NCBI GenBank assembly: GCA_963811365.1
Contig: CAWEQW010000009.1
Location: forward strand, 1-64,000
DNA length: 64,000 nucleotides
Source: CAWEQW01 sp963811365
GTDB taxonomy: Bacteria > Actinomycetota > Actinomycetes > Propionibacteriales > Nocardioidaceae
Direction of reading: 5' to 3'
Below are positions 45,307 through 54,203 of the stretch, one piece after another. Numbering within the stretch: the first letter of the stretch is position 1; every line of letters starts with the position of its first letter. A program made the position numbers and the translations under genes. The notes below the pieces were generated by a model, which ran no database searches, was not told where the DNA came from, and worked only from the letters and a program-made list of their open reading frames with translations.

Positions 45307-46530
45307 GTGCGCGTCGACATCGTCACGATCTTCCCCGACTACCTCGCCCCGCTCGACCTGTCGCTGCCGGGCAGGGCCCGGCGCTCGGGCGTCCTGGACC
45401 TGCACGTGCACGACCTGCGGTCCTGGACCCACGACCGGCACCGCACCGTCGACGACACCCCGTACGGCGGCGGCGCCGGCATGGTGATGCGGCCGGAGCC
45501 GTGGGGCGAGGCGCTTGACGCGGTCCTCGCAGACGGTGCGGCGGTCGACGGTGCGGAGGTCGACGGTGCGGAGGTCGACGGTGCGGCGGTCGACGGGGCA
45601 CGCACGCCCGTGCTCGTCGTACCGACGCCGGCGGGAGAGCCGTTCACCCAACGGGTCGCCGAGGAGCTCGCGTCCGAGCCCTGGGTCGTCGTGGCGTGCG
45701 GCCGCTACGAGGGCATCGACCAGCGCGTCGTGGACAACGCGCGGACCGCCCTGACCGTGCGCGAGCTCTCGATCGGCGACTACGTGCTCAACGGCGGCGA
45801 GGTCGCGGCGCTCGTGGTCACCGAGGCCGTGGTCCGGCTGCTGCCGGGCTTCATGGGCAATGCCTCCTCCCTCGTCGAGGAGTCCCACGGGGACGCGGGA
45901 CTGCTGGAGTACCCGGTCTACACGAAGCCTCCGACATGGCGGGGGCTCGACGTCCCGGAGGTGCTCCTCTCCGGCGACCACGCCCGGATCGCTGCCTGGC
46001 GTCGTGCCGCGTCGCTGCGTCGTACCGCCGCCCGGCGCCCGGACCTGCTGCACGCCGCACAGGTGCTCGACGACGTCGAGGTGCGCACGGCCCGACCGGC
46101 CGACTCCGGCGAGCTGATGACGCTCCAGCGTGCCTGCTGGGCCCAGGTGATGCGGGAGAACCCCGACCACCCGGACGTCGCCCGTGATGCGTTGACCGAG
46201 ACCCTCGCCGAGGTCCGGCACTGGTCGTCCACCGGCACGGTGCTGGTCGCGCTCAGCGGTGGCCGGCTGGTAGGCGCCGTGCAGGGCCGGCTGCACGACG
46301 GCACGTGGGACGTCGGACGGCTGATGGTGGCCCCGGACATCCAGGGCCGGGGGCTGGGACGGATGCTGCTCGACCGGGTGGAGCAGGCCGCACCCGCGGA
46401 GGCTGCCGGGTTCGGGCTGGTCACCGCCGCCGGAAGCCGACGCAGCCGGCGGGTCTGCACCAAGGCCGGCTACCGGTCGCGGGGCGAGGTTCGCCCCGGT
46501 GTGGTCCGCATGACCAAGCCCCGGCGGTGA
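45307..46530 (+). CDS. trmD: TrmD tRNA (guanine37-N1)-methyltransferase fused to a GNAT domain
   Basis: Residues 1 to about 255 are TrmD: VDIVTIFPDYLAPL, DDTPYGGGAGMVM, CGRYEGIDQRV, the knot motif IGDYVLNGGEVAAL and GFMGNASSLVEES. Residues about 258-407 form a GNAT acetyltransferase with VEVRTARPADSGELM, VAPDIQGRGLGRMLL (acetyl-CoA loop) and KAGYRSRGE. TrmD proteins normally end near 230-270. The surface loop at about residues 75-97 carries four pentapeptide repeats (AVDGA/EVDGA). Both parts are in one clean frame. What the GNAT domain acetylates is unknown. Confidence 0.93.
   Translation: MRVDIVTIFPDYLAPLDLSLPGRARRSGVLDLHVHDLRSWTHDRHRTVDDTPYGGGAGMVMRPEPWGEALDAVLADGAAVDGAEVDGAEVDGAAVDGARTPVLVVPTPAGEPFTQRVAEELASEPWVVVACGRYEGIDQRVVDNARTALTVRELSIGDYVLNGGEVAALVVTEAVVRLLPGFMGNASSLVEESHGDAGLLEYPVYTKPPTWRGLDVPEVLLSGDHARIAAWRRAASLRRTAARRPDLLHAAQVLDDVEVRTARPADSGELMTLQRACWAQVMRENPDHPDVARDALTETLAEVRHWSSTGTVLVALSGGRLVGAVQGRLHDGTWDVGRLMVAPDIQGRGLGRMLLDRVEQAAPAEAAGFGLVTAAGSRRSRRVCTKAGYRSRGEVRPGVVRMTKPRR
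45533..45600 (+). repeat. 15-base tandem repeats inside trmD
   Basis: Four units of the type GGTGCGGAGGTCGAC encode (A/E)VDGA repeats between the DDTPYGG and TPVLVVPTP blocks of TrmD. The unit length preserves the frame. Confidence 0.85.
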
Positions 46531-46564
46531 CAGCGGCGATTTCGCCGTACCAGTGCCGTTGTGG

Positions 46565-46570
46565 CAGACT
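46565..46570 (+). promoter_or_regulatory. -10 candidate CAGACT for rplS
   Basis: CAGACT, in the context TTGTGGCAGACTTGACC, precedes rplS by about 155 bases. It resembles the sequence before rpsP. The implied leader (46577-46727) is rich in short inverted repeats and might carry L19-related control; this is unproven. Confidence 0.3.
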
Positions 46571-46727
46571 TGACCCTCGGTCCCGAGCGTCGCGACCGCT
46601 CGCCAGGCGCGAGGGTCGGCGGTCCACCTGCCACAGGGGGCGTGCCGCACGACGCGGCGAAGGACCGCGACACACCTTCCGACACTCCAGTTCCGCTGGT
46701 GACCTGTGGCGCCGACGAGGAGACACC

Positions 46728-47090
46728 ATGACCAACGTCATCGACGCGCTCGCCGCGTCCGTCAAGCGCGACGACGTCCCGGCCTTCCGAGCCGGCGACA
46801 CCCTCAAGGTCCACGTCAAGGTGGTCGAGGGCAACCGCTCCCGTGTCCAGCTCTTCCAGGGCGTGTGCATCCGGGTGCAGGGCTCCGGCGTCGGCCGGAC
46901 GTTCACCGTCCGCAAGGTGTCCTTCGGTGTCGGCGTCGAGCGCACCTTCCCGCTGCACACCCCGATCATCGACAGGATCGAGGTCGTGACCCGCGGTGAC
47001 GTCCGCCGCGCCAAGCTCTACTACCTGCGCAACCTGCGCGGCAAGGCTGCCAAGATCAAGGAGAAGCGCGAGGCCTCCCCGGCCAGCTGA
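46728..47090 (+). CDS. rplS: 50S ribosomal protein L19
   Basis: The 120-residue protein has FRAGDTLKVHVKVVEGNRSR, FQGVCIRVQGSGVGRTFTVR and FPLHTPIIDRIEVV, all standard for L19. ATG 46728 follows GACGAGGAGAC. It lies after trmD in the usual order and before lepB. Confidence 0.97.
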   Translation: MTNVIDALAASVKRDDVPAFRAGDTLKVHVKVVEGNRSRVQLFQGVCIRVQGSGVGRTFTVRKVSFGVGVERTFPLHTPIIDRIEVVTRGDVRRAKLYYLRNLRGKAAKIKEKREASPAS

Positions 47091-47102
47091 CGGGCGGGCG
47101 GA

Positions 47103-47108
47103 TAGGCT
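47103..47108 (+). promoter_or_regulatory. -10 box TAGGCT of lepB, leaderless
   Basis: TAGGCT ends seven bases before GTG 47116. This supports that start codon and a leaderless lepB mRNA. Confidence 0.45.
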
Positions 47109-47115
47109 CGGCCGC

Positions 47116-47979
47116 GTGACGAACACCCCGGACGAGGGTCGCGGCCCCCTCGAGGAGTCATCGGTCGACACCGATGAGGACTCGAGGGGGCCGCGGCCGT
47201 CTGTGCCCGCCGCAGGCGGTGCTTCTGTGCCCGCCGCAGGCGGTGGCGGCAGCCACGGTGGTGGCCGCGGTCACGGCGGCCGGGGTCACGGCGGTCGGGG
47301 CCGCGAGGGTGGTGGCGGCAAGGCCGCCAAGCAGCAGCTGCCGCTCTGGCAGGAGATGATCCTGCTGCTCGGCATCGCGCTGGTGCTGGCCATCGTGATC
47401 AAGGCCTTCTTCATGCAGGCCTTCTACATCCCCAGCGGCTCGATGAACGACACGCTCGTGCTGAACGACCGGATCCTGGTCGAGAAGATGTCGTACTGGT
47501 TCGGCACCCCGCAGCGCGGCGACGTGGTCGTCTTCTCCGACCCGGGCGGGTGGCTCAGCGGGGCCGAGGCGCCCGGCGCCACGAATCCGGCGGCGAAGGC
47601 CCTGGAGCTCTTCGGTCTCTACCCGACCGGCGGCCACCTCGTGAAACGGGTGATCGGCGTCGGCGGTGACGAGGTGAAGTGCTGCAACAGCCGCGGCCAG
47701 ATCACTGTCAACGGCGTGCCGCTCCACGAGAGGGCCTACATCAAGCCGGGTGAGAAGCCCTCGCTGATCCGGTTCGACGTGAAGGTCCACCCTGGCTACC
47801 TGTGGGTGATGGGTGACAACCGCTCGAACTCGGCTGACTCGAGGTTCCATCTCGGCGATCCCGGAGGGGGACAGGTGCCGGCCGCCGACGTCGTCGGCAA
47901 GGTGTTCGCCGTGGTATGGCCCTGGGACCACGCGACGATCATGCACCGGCCCGCCACGTTCGCGACCGTCCCGAACTGA
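47116..47979 (+). CDS. lepB: Signal peptidase I
   Basis: It cleaves signal peptides of exported proteins. The 287-residue product has a disordered Gly/His/Arg-rich cytoplasmic N-terminus, one membrane helix (MILLLGIALVLAIVIKAFFM), the catalytic Ser in FYIPSGSMNDTL, the catalytic Lys in LVKRVIGVGGDEV, and GDNRSNSADSRFHLG. The first 27 codons contain a long inverted repeat. A second lepB copy, common in Nocardioides, cannot be excluded outside the window. Confidence 0.95.
   Translation: MTNTPDEGRGPLEESSVDTDEDSRGPRPSVPAAGGASVPAAGGGGSHGGGRGHGGRGHGGRGREGGGGKAAKQQLPLWQEMILLLGIALVLAIVIKAFFMQAFYIPSGSMNDTLVLNDRILVEKMSYWFGTPQRGDVVVFSDPGGWLSGAEAPGATNPAAKALELFGLYPTGGHLVKRVIGVGGDEVKCCNSRGQITVNGVPLHERAYIKPGEKPSLIRFDVKVHPGYLWVMGDNRSNSADSRFHLGDPGGGQVPAADVVGKVFAVVWPWDHATIMHRPATFATVPN
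47140..47195. repeat. 26-base inverted repeat at the 5' end of lepB
   Basis: The arms 47140-47165 and 47170-47195 are complementary except for three adjacent positions, with a CGAC loop. Eight of the GC pairs at the base are consecutive. Formed in RNA, it would start 24 bases after the lepB start codon and could stall ribosomes or act as a terminator of rplS read-through. Confidence 0.8.
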
Positions 47980-48044
47980 GCCGCGTGCGCCGGGTCCACC
48001 CGGTCGTCGCGCCGGCGCGGGGGAGGCGTGAGAATGGATCCGTC

Positions 48045-48776
48045 ATGACTGCGCTGCCCCGAGGACTGACCGTACGCCGCGACGCGGGCCTGTACGGCTA
48101 CGAGCGGGCGCTGCGCCGGGCCGGCCTGGAGCCCGTCGCCGGCGTCGACGAGGCCGGCCGGGGCGCGTGCGCCGGCCCCCTCGTCGCAGCCGCGGCGATC
48201 CTCCCGGAGGGCAGGCGCGGCGTCGTGCCGGGACTTGCCGACTCCAAGCTGCTGACCGCCCGGGCGCGCGAGCGCTGCTACGAGGAGGTGCTCGCCCGGG
48301 CGCTCGCCTGGTCGGTGGTCGTCATCGACTCCGAGGAGTGCGACCGGATCGGCATGCACGTCGCGAACGTCGAGGCGCTGCGCCGTGCGCTGGCCCGGCT
48401 CGAGGTGCGTCCGTCGTACGTCCTCACCGACGGGTTCCCGGTGGACGGGCTGGAGGTGCCGGGGCTCGCCGTGTGGAAGGGGGACCGGGTCGCGGCCTGC
48501 ATCGCGGCGGCCTCGGTGGTCGCCAAGGTCACCCGGGACCGGATCATGGCGCGGATGCACGAGACCTGGCCGGCCTACGACTTCCTCACGCACAAGGGCT
48601 ATGTCACGGCCTCGCACGCCACGGCCCTCGAGGCGCACGGGCCGTGCCCGATCCACCGGCGCCGCTTCGTGAACGTGCGCCGGGTCGCGCGGGCGCATGG
48701 TGAGGCGGTGCCGGGATACCTCGACGAGGTCGTGGACAATGACGAGGACGTGGAGACGACGGAGGTCAGCCGATGA
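48045..48776 (+). CDS. rnhB: Ribonuclease HII
   Basis: It removes ribonucleotides from DNA. The 243-residue protein has VAGVDEAGRGACAGPLVAAA (catalytic Asp-Glu), SKLLTARARE, SYVLTDGFPV and AACIAAASVVAKVTRD. ATG 48045 lies nine bases after GAGAAT, a possible -10 box. The DUF2469 gene overlaps its end by four bases. Confidence 0.96.
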   Translation: MTALPRGLTVRRDAGLYGYERALRRAGLEPVAGVDEAGRGACAGPLVAAAAILPEGRRGVVPGLADSKLLTARARERCYEEVLARALAWSVVVIDSEECDRIGMHVANVEALRRALARLEVRPSYVLTDGFPVDGLEVPGLAVWKGDRVAACIAAASVVAKVTRDRIMARMHETWPAYDFLTHKGYVTASHATALEAHGPCPIHRRRFVNVRRVARAHGEAVPGYLDEVVDNDEDVETTEVSR

Positions 48777-49081
48777 GTGCCGAGGATCTCGAGAAGTACG
48801 AGACCGAGATGGAGCTCCACCTCTACCGCGAGTACCGCGACGTGGTGGGGATCTTCAAGTACGTCGTGGAGACCGACCGCCGCTTCTACCTCTGCAACCA
48901 GGTGGACGTGAAGGCACGCACCGAGGCGGGTGACGTGTTCTTCGAGGTCTCCATGACCGACGCCTGGGTCTGGGACATGTACCGGCCTGCCCGGTTCGCG
49001 AAGAACGTCAAGGTGCTGACCTTCAAGGACGTGAACGTCGAGGAGCTGACACCTGCCGAGATCGAGCCGCCGAAGGTCTGA
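48773..49081 (+). CDS. DUF2469 family protein
   Basis: The 102-residue protein begins MSAEDLEKYETEMELHLYRE and continues YRDVVGIFKYVVETDRRFYL, the strongly conserved DUF2469 sequence of actinobacteria. It always lies between rnhB and yraN. Despite that conservation I know no function. The ATGA overlap with rnhB implies co-translation. Confidence 0.95.
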   Translation: MSAEDLEKYETEMELHLYREYRDVVGIFKYVVETDRRFYLCNQVDVKARTEAGDVFFEVSMTDAWVWDMYRPARFAKNVKVLTFKDVNVEELTPAEIEPPKV

Positions 49082-49195
49082 GCGAGCCGGCTTCCGTCCA
49101 CAGGCGCACTCTCCCCGCCGGTCATCCACAGGCTCCGAGCTCGGTCCTGACTCCTGACCGACCATGCCGCGAGGCTGTGGTCCAGGAGGTGGGCG

Positions 49196-49582
49196 ATGAC
49201 CTACGACGTGACTGCGGCCGACGTGCCGTCCCGACGATCGGCTCTGGGAGCCTTCGGGGAGGCGGTGGCCGCCCGGCACCTCGTCGGGCTGGGGATGGTG
49301 GTCCTGGACCGCAACTGGCGGTGCCCGCTCGGCGAGATCGACCTGGTGCTGCGCGACGGCGCCGTGCTCGTGGTCTGCGAAGTGAAGACCCGGACGTCAC
49401 TGAGCCATGGCAGTCCGGTGGAGGCGGTCACCGAGCAGAAGGCCGCGCGGCTGCGCCGGCTCGCGGCGCGCTGGCTGGCCGACCACAGGCTGCGTCCCGA
49501 CGAGGTGCGCATCGACATCGTCGGCGTGCTTCTCCACGGTGGCAGCGTCACCGACCTCGACCACGTCCGTGGGGTCGGCTGA
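49196..49582 (+). CDS. yraN: YraN/UPF0102 family nuclease-like protein
   Basis: The 128-residue product has a restriction-endonuclease-like fold: GAFGEAVAARHLVGLG, LDRNWRCPLGEIDLVL and VVCEVKTRTS, containing the E...D...ExK metal-site pattern. ATG 49196 has a strong AGGAGGTGG ribosome site. comM follows one base after its stop. The role is unproven; the link to comM-dprA suggests DNA handling. Confidence 0.92.
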   Translation: MTYDVTAADVPSRRSALGAFGEAVAARHLVGLGMVVLDRNWRCPLGEIDLVLRDGAVLVVCEVKTRTSLSHGSPVEAVTEQKAARLRRLAARWLADHRLRPDEVRIDIVGVLLHGGSVTDLDHVRGVG

Positions 49583-49583
49583 G

Positions 49584-51173
49584 ATGGGCTGCGCGACGGC
49601 CCGGACGGTATCGCTCCAGGGAGCGACAGGCCATCTCGTCGACGTTCAGGTCGACGTCTCGCAGGGTGTGGTGAAGACCGCGCTGGTCGGCCGCCCCGAC
49701 GCGTCGGTCAACGAGGCCCGGGACCGGTGCCGCGCCGCCGTCGCCAACTCGGGCTTCACGTGGCCCTCGACGCGGCGGGTGACGATCCTGCTGTCCCCGG
49801 CCGATCTGCCGAAGCGTGGGCCGCACTTCGACCTGGCCATCGCGGTCGGCACCCTCGCGGCCGCCGGCGAGGTGCCGCCCGCGGCGCTCGCCGACACGGT
49901 GTTCGTCGGGGAGCTCACCCTCGACGGCCGGCTGCGGGCGGTGCCCGGCGTGCTGCCGATCACGATGGCTGCCGCGGCGCAGGGCATCGGGCGGATGGTG
50001 GTGCCCGAGCCGCAGGCCGAGGAGGCGTTGATGGTGCCGGGGGTCTCGGTCCTCGGCGTGCGCTCCCTGGGCCAGGTGGTCGCGCTGTTGTGCGACAAGC
50101 CGGTTCCCTCGGCCGCTCCGGTCGAGCCGATGGGCGCCGGTCCGCTGCTGTCCTGGCGCGGCGAGGAGCGGACCCGCGACCTGGACCTCGCCGACGTGCT
50201 CGGCATGGCCGACGCGCGCTTCGCCCTCGAAGTGGCCGCGGCGGGTGCTCACCACCTGATGCTCACCGGCCCCAAGGGAGCCGGCAAGACGACGATCGCG
50301 GAGCGGCTGCCGGGTCTGCTGCCCGACCTGACGGTGGAGGAGTCCCTGGAGCTGAGCGCGATCTACTCCCTGGCCGGCGGGCTGCCGCCCGGAGTCCCGC
50401 GGCTGGTGCGTCCGCCGTTCCGCGCGCCGCACCACTCGGCCTCGCGGGCAAGCCTGCTCGGCGGCGGCTCCGGCCGGGTCCGGCCGGGCGAGGTCAGCCG
50501 GGCCCACACCGGGGCGTTGTTCCTCGACGAGTTCCCGCTCTTCAGCGCCGACATCATCGAGGCGCTGCGCCAGCCGCTGGAGAGCGGGGAGGTGACGATC
50601 GCGCGCGGCGAGGAGTCTGCCACCTTCCCGGCGCGGACGATGTTCGTGATCGCCTGCAACCCGTGTCCTTGCGGCGACTACCACCCGCACGACCGGGACA
50701 ACCGCTGCACCTGCACCGAGGTCAGGCGGCGCGACTACCGGGCCCGGATCAGCGGTCCGATCGCGGACCGCATCGACATCACGCGCCACGTCGAGCCGGT
50801 GCGCCCCCACGAGCTGCGAGACCCCCTGGCCCGGCCGGAGCCGACCGCCGTGGTCCGTGAGCGGGTCGCCGCTGCTCGACGTCGGGCCGCCGAGCGCTAC
50901 GCCGGCACGCCGTGGCGGGTCAACGCGGACGTCCCCGGACCCGCCCTGCGGCAGTCCTGGGCGCTGTCGGAGGAAGCGCTGCGCCGGCTCGACGACGAGG
51001 TCTACGCGGGCCGGCTCACCAGACGGGGCGCCACCCGCGTCCACCGGCTGGCCTGGACCGTGGCCGACCTGCGTGGCCGGCCCGGCCCGGGCGACGCGGA
51101 GCTCGACGTCGCCCTGCGGCTCCGCAGCGGCGCTCCCCTCACGCTCGCCAGCATGGAGGTGGGCGCGGCATGA
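49584..51173 (+). CDS. comM: ComM/YifB Mg-chelatase-like AAA+ ATPase
   Basis: ComM is a hexameric helicase for branch migration during natural transformation. The 529-residue product has an N-terminal Lon-like domain (VDVSQGVVKTALVGRPDASVNEARDR-type), Walker A LTGPKGAGKTTIAERLPGLL, Walker B GALFLDEF, and a zinc-binding CNPCPCGDY...CTCT. It overlaps dprA by ATGA. Full competence genes are not visible here. Confidence 0.95.
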   Translation: MGCATARTVSLQGATGHLVDVQVDVSQGVVKTALVGRPDASVNEARDRCRAAVANSGFTWPSTRRVTILLSPADLPKRGPHFDLAIAVGTLAAAGEVPPAALADTVFVGELTLDGRLRAVPGVLPITMAAAAQGIGRMVVPEPQAEEALMVPGVSVLGVRSLGQVVALLCDKPVPSAAPVEPMGAGPLLSWRGEERTRDLDLADVLGMADARFALEVAAAGAHHLMLTGPKGAGKTTIAERLPGLLPDLTVEESLELSAIYSLAGGLPPGVPRLVRPPFRAPHHSASRASLLGGGSGRVRPGEVSRAHTGALFLDEFPLFSADIIEALRQPLESGEVTIARGEESATFPARTMFVIACNPCPCGDYHPHDRDNRCTCTEVRRRDYRARISGPIADRIDITRHVEPVRPHELRDPLARPEPTAVVRERVAAARRRAAERYAGTPWRVNADVPGPALRQSWALSEEALRRLDDEVYAGRLTRRGATRVHRLAWTVADLRGRPGPGDAELDVALRLRSGAPLTLASMEVGAA

Positions 51174-52327
51174 ACGAGCGCATCGCACGCGCCGCCCTGA
51201 GCAGGCTGGCGGAGCCCGGCGACGTCCGGCTCGCGGCGCTCGTCGCACAGCTGGGTGCCGAGCAGGTTCACGCTCTGCTCGTCGGCGAACGGGACGTCGG
51301 AGGCATGCTGACCGACCTTGCCACTCGGCTGCGGGGGCTCGACCCGGAGCGGATGCTCGCCGACGCCTCTGCGCAGGGCATCCGCTTCGTGGTGCCGGAT
51401 GACGAGGAGTGGCCGGCGCAGGTGGAGGACCTCGGCCGGTGCGAACCGTGGCAGGGTCGCGGAGGCGCGCCGATCGGGCTATGGGTCAAGGGGCCGGCCT
51501 CCCTGGCGGAGGTCACCTCTCGGGCGGTTGCTGTGGTCGGGTCACGATCAGCGACGACCTACGGGGCTGCGGTGGCCTCGGAGCTCGGCGCACATCTGGC
51601 GGGTGAAGGCGTCTGCGTGGTCTCTGGCGCGGCCTACGGCATCGACCAGGCCGCCCACCGCGGTGCCCTTGCCGCCCGCGGGCCCACCGTGGCGGTGCTG
51701 GCCTGCGGCGTGGACCGGGCCTACCCGGCGGCGCACCGCGCACTGCTCGACTACATCGCGGACACCGGTGCAGTCGTCTCGGAGCTGCCGCCGGGCTCGG
51801 CGCCGACGAAGGTCAGGTTCCTGTCCCGCAACCGGGTGATCGCCGCGCTGGCCGGCGGCACGGTCGTCGTGGAGGCCGCGATCCGCAGCGGGGCCCTGAA
51901 CACCGCCAACTGGGCCTCCCGGATGAACCGCATCCTCATGGGGGTGCCGGGACCGGTCACCAGCGCGCCGTCGGAAGGAGTGCACGAGCTCATCCGCGAT
52001 CGCGAGGCGGCCCTGGTGACCCGCGGAGCCGACGTGCTCGAGCTTGTCTCGCCCGCAGGCAGCTGGCTCACGGTGCGCCGTCGCGGGCCGGACCGTGCGC
52101 ACGACCGGCTGCCTGCCCGTGACCTCCAGGTCCTCGACGCGGTGCCCGCCCAGCGTGGCGCCGCCACCGCGTCCATCGCCCGCACCGCAGGAGTCGGCGA
52201 GGTGGAGGTGGCGGCAGTGCTCGAACGGCTGCACGGTCGCGCCCTCGTGGAGCGCTCCGGTGAGCTGTGGCGGTTGCAGCAGCCGGCGGCGCTCCCGGCG
52301 GGTGCGCCGGAAGCCTCGCCCGGTTAG
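51170..52327 (+). CDS. dprA: DNA-processing protein DprA
   Basis: It loads RecA on incoming single-stranded DNA. The 385-residue protein has an N-terminal SAM-like region, a Rossmann core (VAVVGSRSATTYG, VVSGAAYGIDQAAHRGAL, LACGVDRAYPAAH, FLSRNRVIAALAGGTVVVEA) and a C-terminal winged-helix (DRLPARDLQVLDAVPAQRGA). The start overlaps the comM stop. The gap to xerC is 128 bases. Confidence 0.96.
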   Translation: MNERIARAALSRLAEPGDVRLAALVAQLGAEQVHALLVGERDVGGMLTDLATRLRGLDPERMLADASAQGIRFVVPDDEEWPAQVEDLGRCEPWQGRGGAPIGLWVKGPASLAEVTSRAVAVVGSRSATTYGAAVASELGAHLAGEGVCVVSGAAYGIDQAAHRGALAARGPTVAVLACGVDRAYPAAHRALLDYIADTGAVVSELPPGSAPTKVRFLSRNRVIAALAGGTVVVEAAIRSGALNTANWASRMNRILMGVPGPVTSAPSEGVHELIRDREAALVTRGADVLELVSPAGSWLTVRRRGPDRAHDRLPARDLQVLDAVPAQRGAATASIARTAGVGEVEVAAVLERLHGRALVERSGELWRLQQPAALPAGAPEASPG

Positions 52328-52455
52328 CTGACCGTGCCGGTCGTGCTCGCCCGGGTAGGTGACCGTGCCGGCCGAGGCGCTCGCCGGGTGGATGAGCCGG
52401 CCCGGTCGGTCGCGCCGCCGACGAGTGAGGGCTCCGGGCGCCTACGCTCCAGATC

Positions 52456-53388
52456 GTGGCCGCGGAGACCGACGCACTGCCGGAGCCGATGGTCCGCGTG
52501 CTCGCCGACTACGAACGCCACCTGCAGGCCGAGCGCGATCTGACACCGCATACGGTCCGCGCCTACACCGGCGACATCGCCGCGATGCTGGCGCACGCCG
52601 CCGCCCTCGGCCACACGGACCTCGACACCATCGACGTACGCGCCCTGCGCAGCTGGCTCGCCAAGCAGCAGTCGCTCGGCCTGGCCCGCACCACGATGTC
52701 CCGGCGGGCGACCGCGGTCCGGGTGTTCACGGCCTGGGCGCAGCGCACGGGCCGGGTGGCCCAGGATCCCGGCGCCCTCCTCGGATCGCCCAAGGCACAC
52801 CGGACCCTGCCCCCGGCACTGCGGCTCGACGAGGTTCGCGAGCTGCTCGACGCCGCGGCGGTGCACGCACGTGGGGCCGGACCGGTCGGGGTGCGGGACG
52901 TGGCCGTGCTCGAGCTGCTCTACGCCACCGGCATCCGGGTCGGGGAGCTCTGCGCCCTGGACGTCGACCACCTGGACCAGGAACGCCGGGTGGTCCGAGT
53001 GTTCGGCAAGGGCCGCAAGGAACGCACCGTGCCGTTCGGGCGCCCCGCGGAGCGGGCCGTCGAACAGTGGCTGAGCCGTGGTCGCCCCGCGCTGGCCAGG
53101 CCCGGCTCCGGCGCGGCGCTGTTCCTGGGGGCGCGGGGAGGCCGAGTGGACCAGCGGACCGTCCGGGCGATGGTGCACACCCGCCTGCGGGACGTGCCTG
53201 GTGCGCCGGACCTCGGCCCGCACGGCCTGCGCCACACCGCGGCCACCCACCTCCTCGAGGGAGGTGCGGACCTGCGCACCGTGCAGGAGCTGCTCGGGCA
53301 CGCGTCGTTGGCGACGACCCAGATCTACACCCACGTGACCACGGACCGGCTCCGGCAGGCCTATCGTCAGGCGCACCCGCGCGCCTGA
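52456..53388 (+). CDS. xerC: Tyrosine recombinase XerC
   Basis: It resolves chromosome dimers at dif with XerD. The 310-residue protein has a SAM-like N-domain (HLQAERDLTPHTVRAYTGDI) and the catalytic residues Arg (YATGIRVGELCAL), Lys (FGKGRKER), HGLRHTAATHLLEGG, GH and Tyr (TTQIYTHVT). Location after dprA and length mark it as the housekeeping enzyme, not a phage integrase. Confidence 0.95.
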   Translation: MAAETDALPEPMVRVLADYERHLQAERDLTPHTVRAYTGDIAAMLAHAAALGHTDLDTIDVRALRSWLAKQQSLGLARTTMSRRATAVRVFTAWAQRTGRVAQDPGALLGSPKAHRTLPPALRLDEVRELLDAAAVHARGAGPVGVRDVAVLELLYATGIRVGELCALDVDHLDQERRVVRVFGKGRKERTVPFGRPAERAVEQWLSRGRPALARPGSGAALFLGARGGRVDQRTVRAMVHTRLRDVPGAPDLGPHGLRHTAATHLLEGGADLRTVQELLGHASLATTQIYTHVTTDRLRQAYRQAHPRA

Positions 53389-53483
53389 GGACGGCCTCGG
53401 TGCCGAGCGGGCGGCCTTCACGACGCCTTGCGCAGGGGGCGGGGATCCGGTCGCCGCACGGCCGGGTGGGGTCGCCCGCCCCC

Positions 53484-54203
53484 TCACAGCGGCCGCGCGA
53501 ACCGGGACCGGGGCCAGCCGTCGACCATTGGCCCACCGGCGTGCCGCCGACCGACGTCGACGCGGTGCGGCCTCCGACCGGAGGCATCTGCCCAGGGCGG
53601 CGTTGTCCTGACCAATGAGGCCGGCGGACGGCCTGGCGGCGCGGCAGCGCGGGAAGCCACGGGAGCACCGAGCCAGGCGGCAGCCGTCGCACCAGGTCCG
53701 GCCGGCAGGACCGGGCCGGTCAGCGGCAGCAGCCGCACCGGGCCTCCCCCGACGAGGGCGAGTGGGTCGAGGTACGTGTCGCCGCGGATCAGCCCCCAGT
53801 GCAGGCAGGTGCGCGGGGCGCAGTGGCTCGGGGATGCCTGCAGCCTTCCGATGACCGAGTCGACGGCCACCTGCTCACCGAGGTGCACGGTCGCGTGCAC
53901 CGGCTCGTAGGTGGTGCGCGTGTCGCCGTGGTCGACGACCACCACGCCGCGGCCGGCGAGCAGGCCGGCGAAGCGAACCGTGCCGGCGAGGGGGGAGTGC
54001 ACCGGCTGCCCCGGATGCCCTACCAGGTCGACTCCTCGGTGGCCTGAACCGTAGCGGGACGCGGGAGGGTGGAAGGACTCCGACAGCTCGGGCCGCGGGT
54101 GGAGCGGCCACACTCCGCGGGCCGGCGAGGCGCCCGGCCCCAGCGGCGTGAGCACGTGCGGCAGCAGAAGCAGGAGCTGGAGCAGCGCGGCCACAACCGC
54201 CAT
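53484..54203 (-). CDS. Secreted M23 (LytM-type) metallopeptidase
   Basis: The 239-residue product from ATG 54203 has a signal peptide (VVAALLQLLLLLPHVLTPLG). The LytM domain has GHRGVDLVG (HxxxD zinc site), VVVDHGDTRTTYEPV and CLHWGLIRGDTYLDPL with the second His site. The tail is Pro/Ala-rich. It should cut peptide cross-links in the wall or act as an activator. It converges with xerC and is divergent from rpsB, a placement seen in other actinobacteria. Confidence 0.9.
   Translation of the reverse strand: MAVVAALLQLLLLLPHVLTPLGPGASPARGVWPLHPRPELSESFHPPASRYGSGHRGVDLVGHPGQPVHSPLAGTVRFAGLLAGRGVVVVDHGDTRTTYEPVHATVHLGEQVAVDSVIGRLQASPSHCAPRTCLHWGLIRGDTYLDPLALVGGGPVRLLPLTGPVLPAGPGATAAAWLGAPVASRAAAPPGRPPASLVRTTPPWADASGRRPHRVDVGRRHAGGPMVDGWPRSRFARPL

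Noticed and set aside
52456..53388. Integrase of a mobile element
   Set aside because: Length, motifs and the dprA-xerC-rpsB neighbourhood identify the housekeeping XerC. There are no attachment repeats or phage genes around it.
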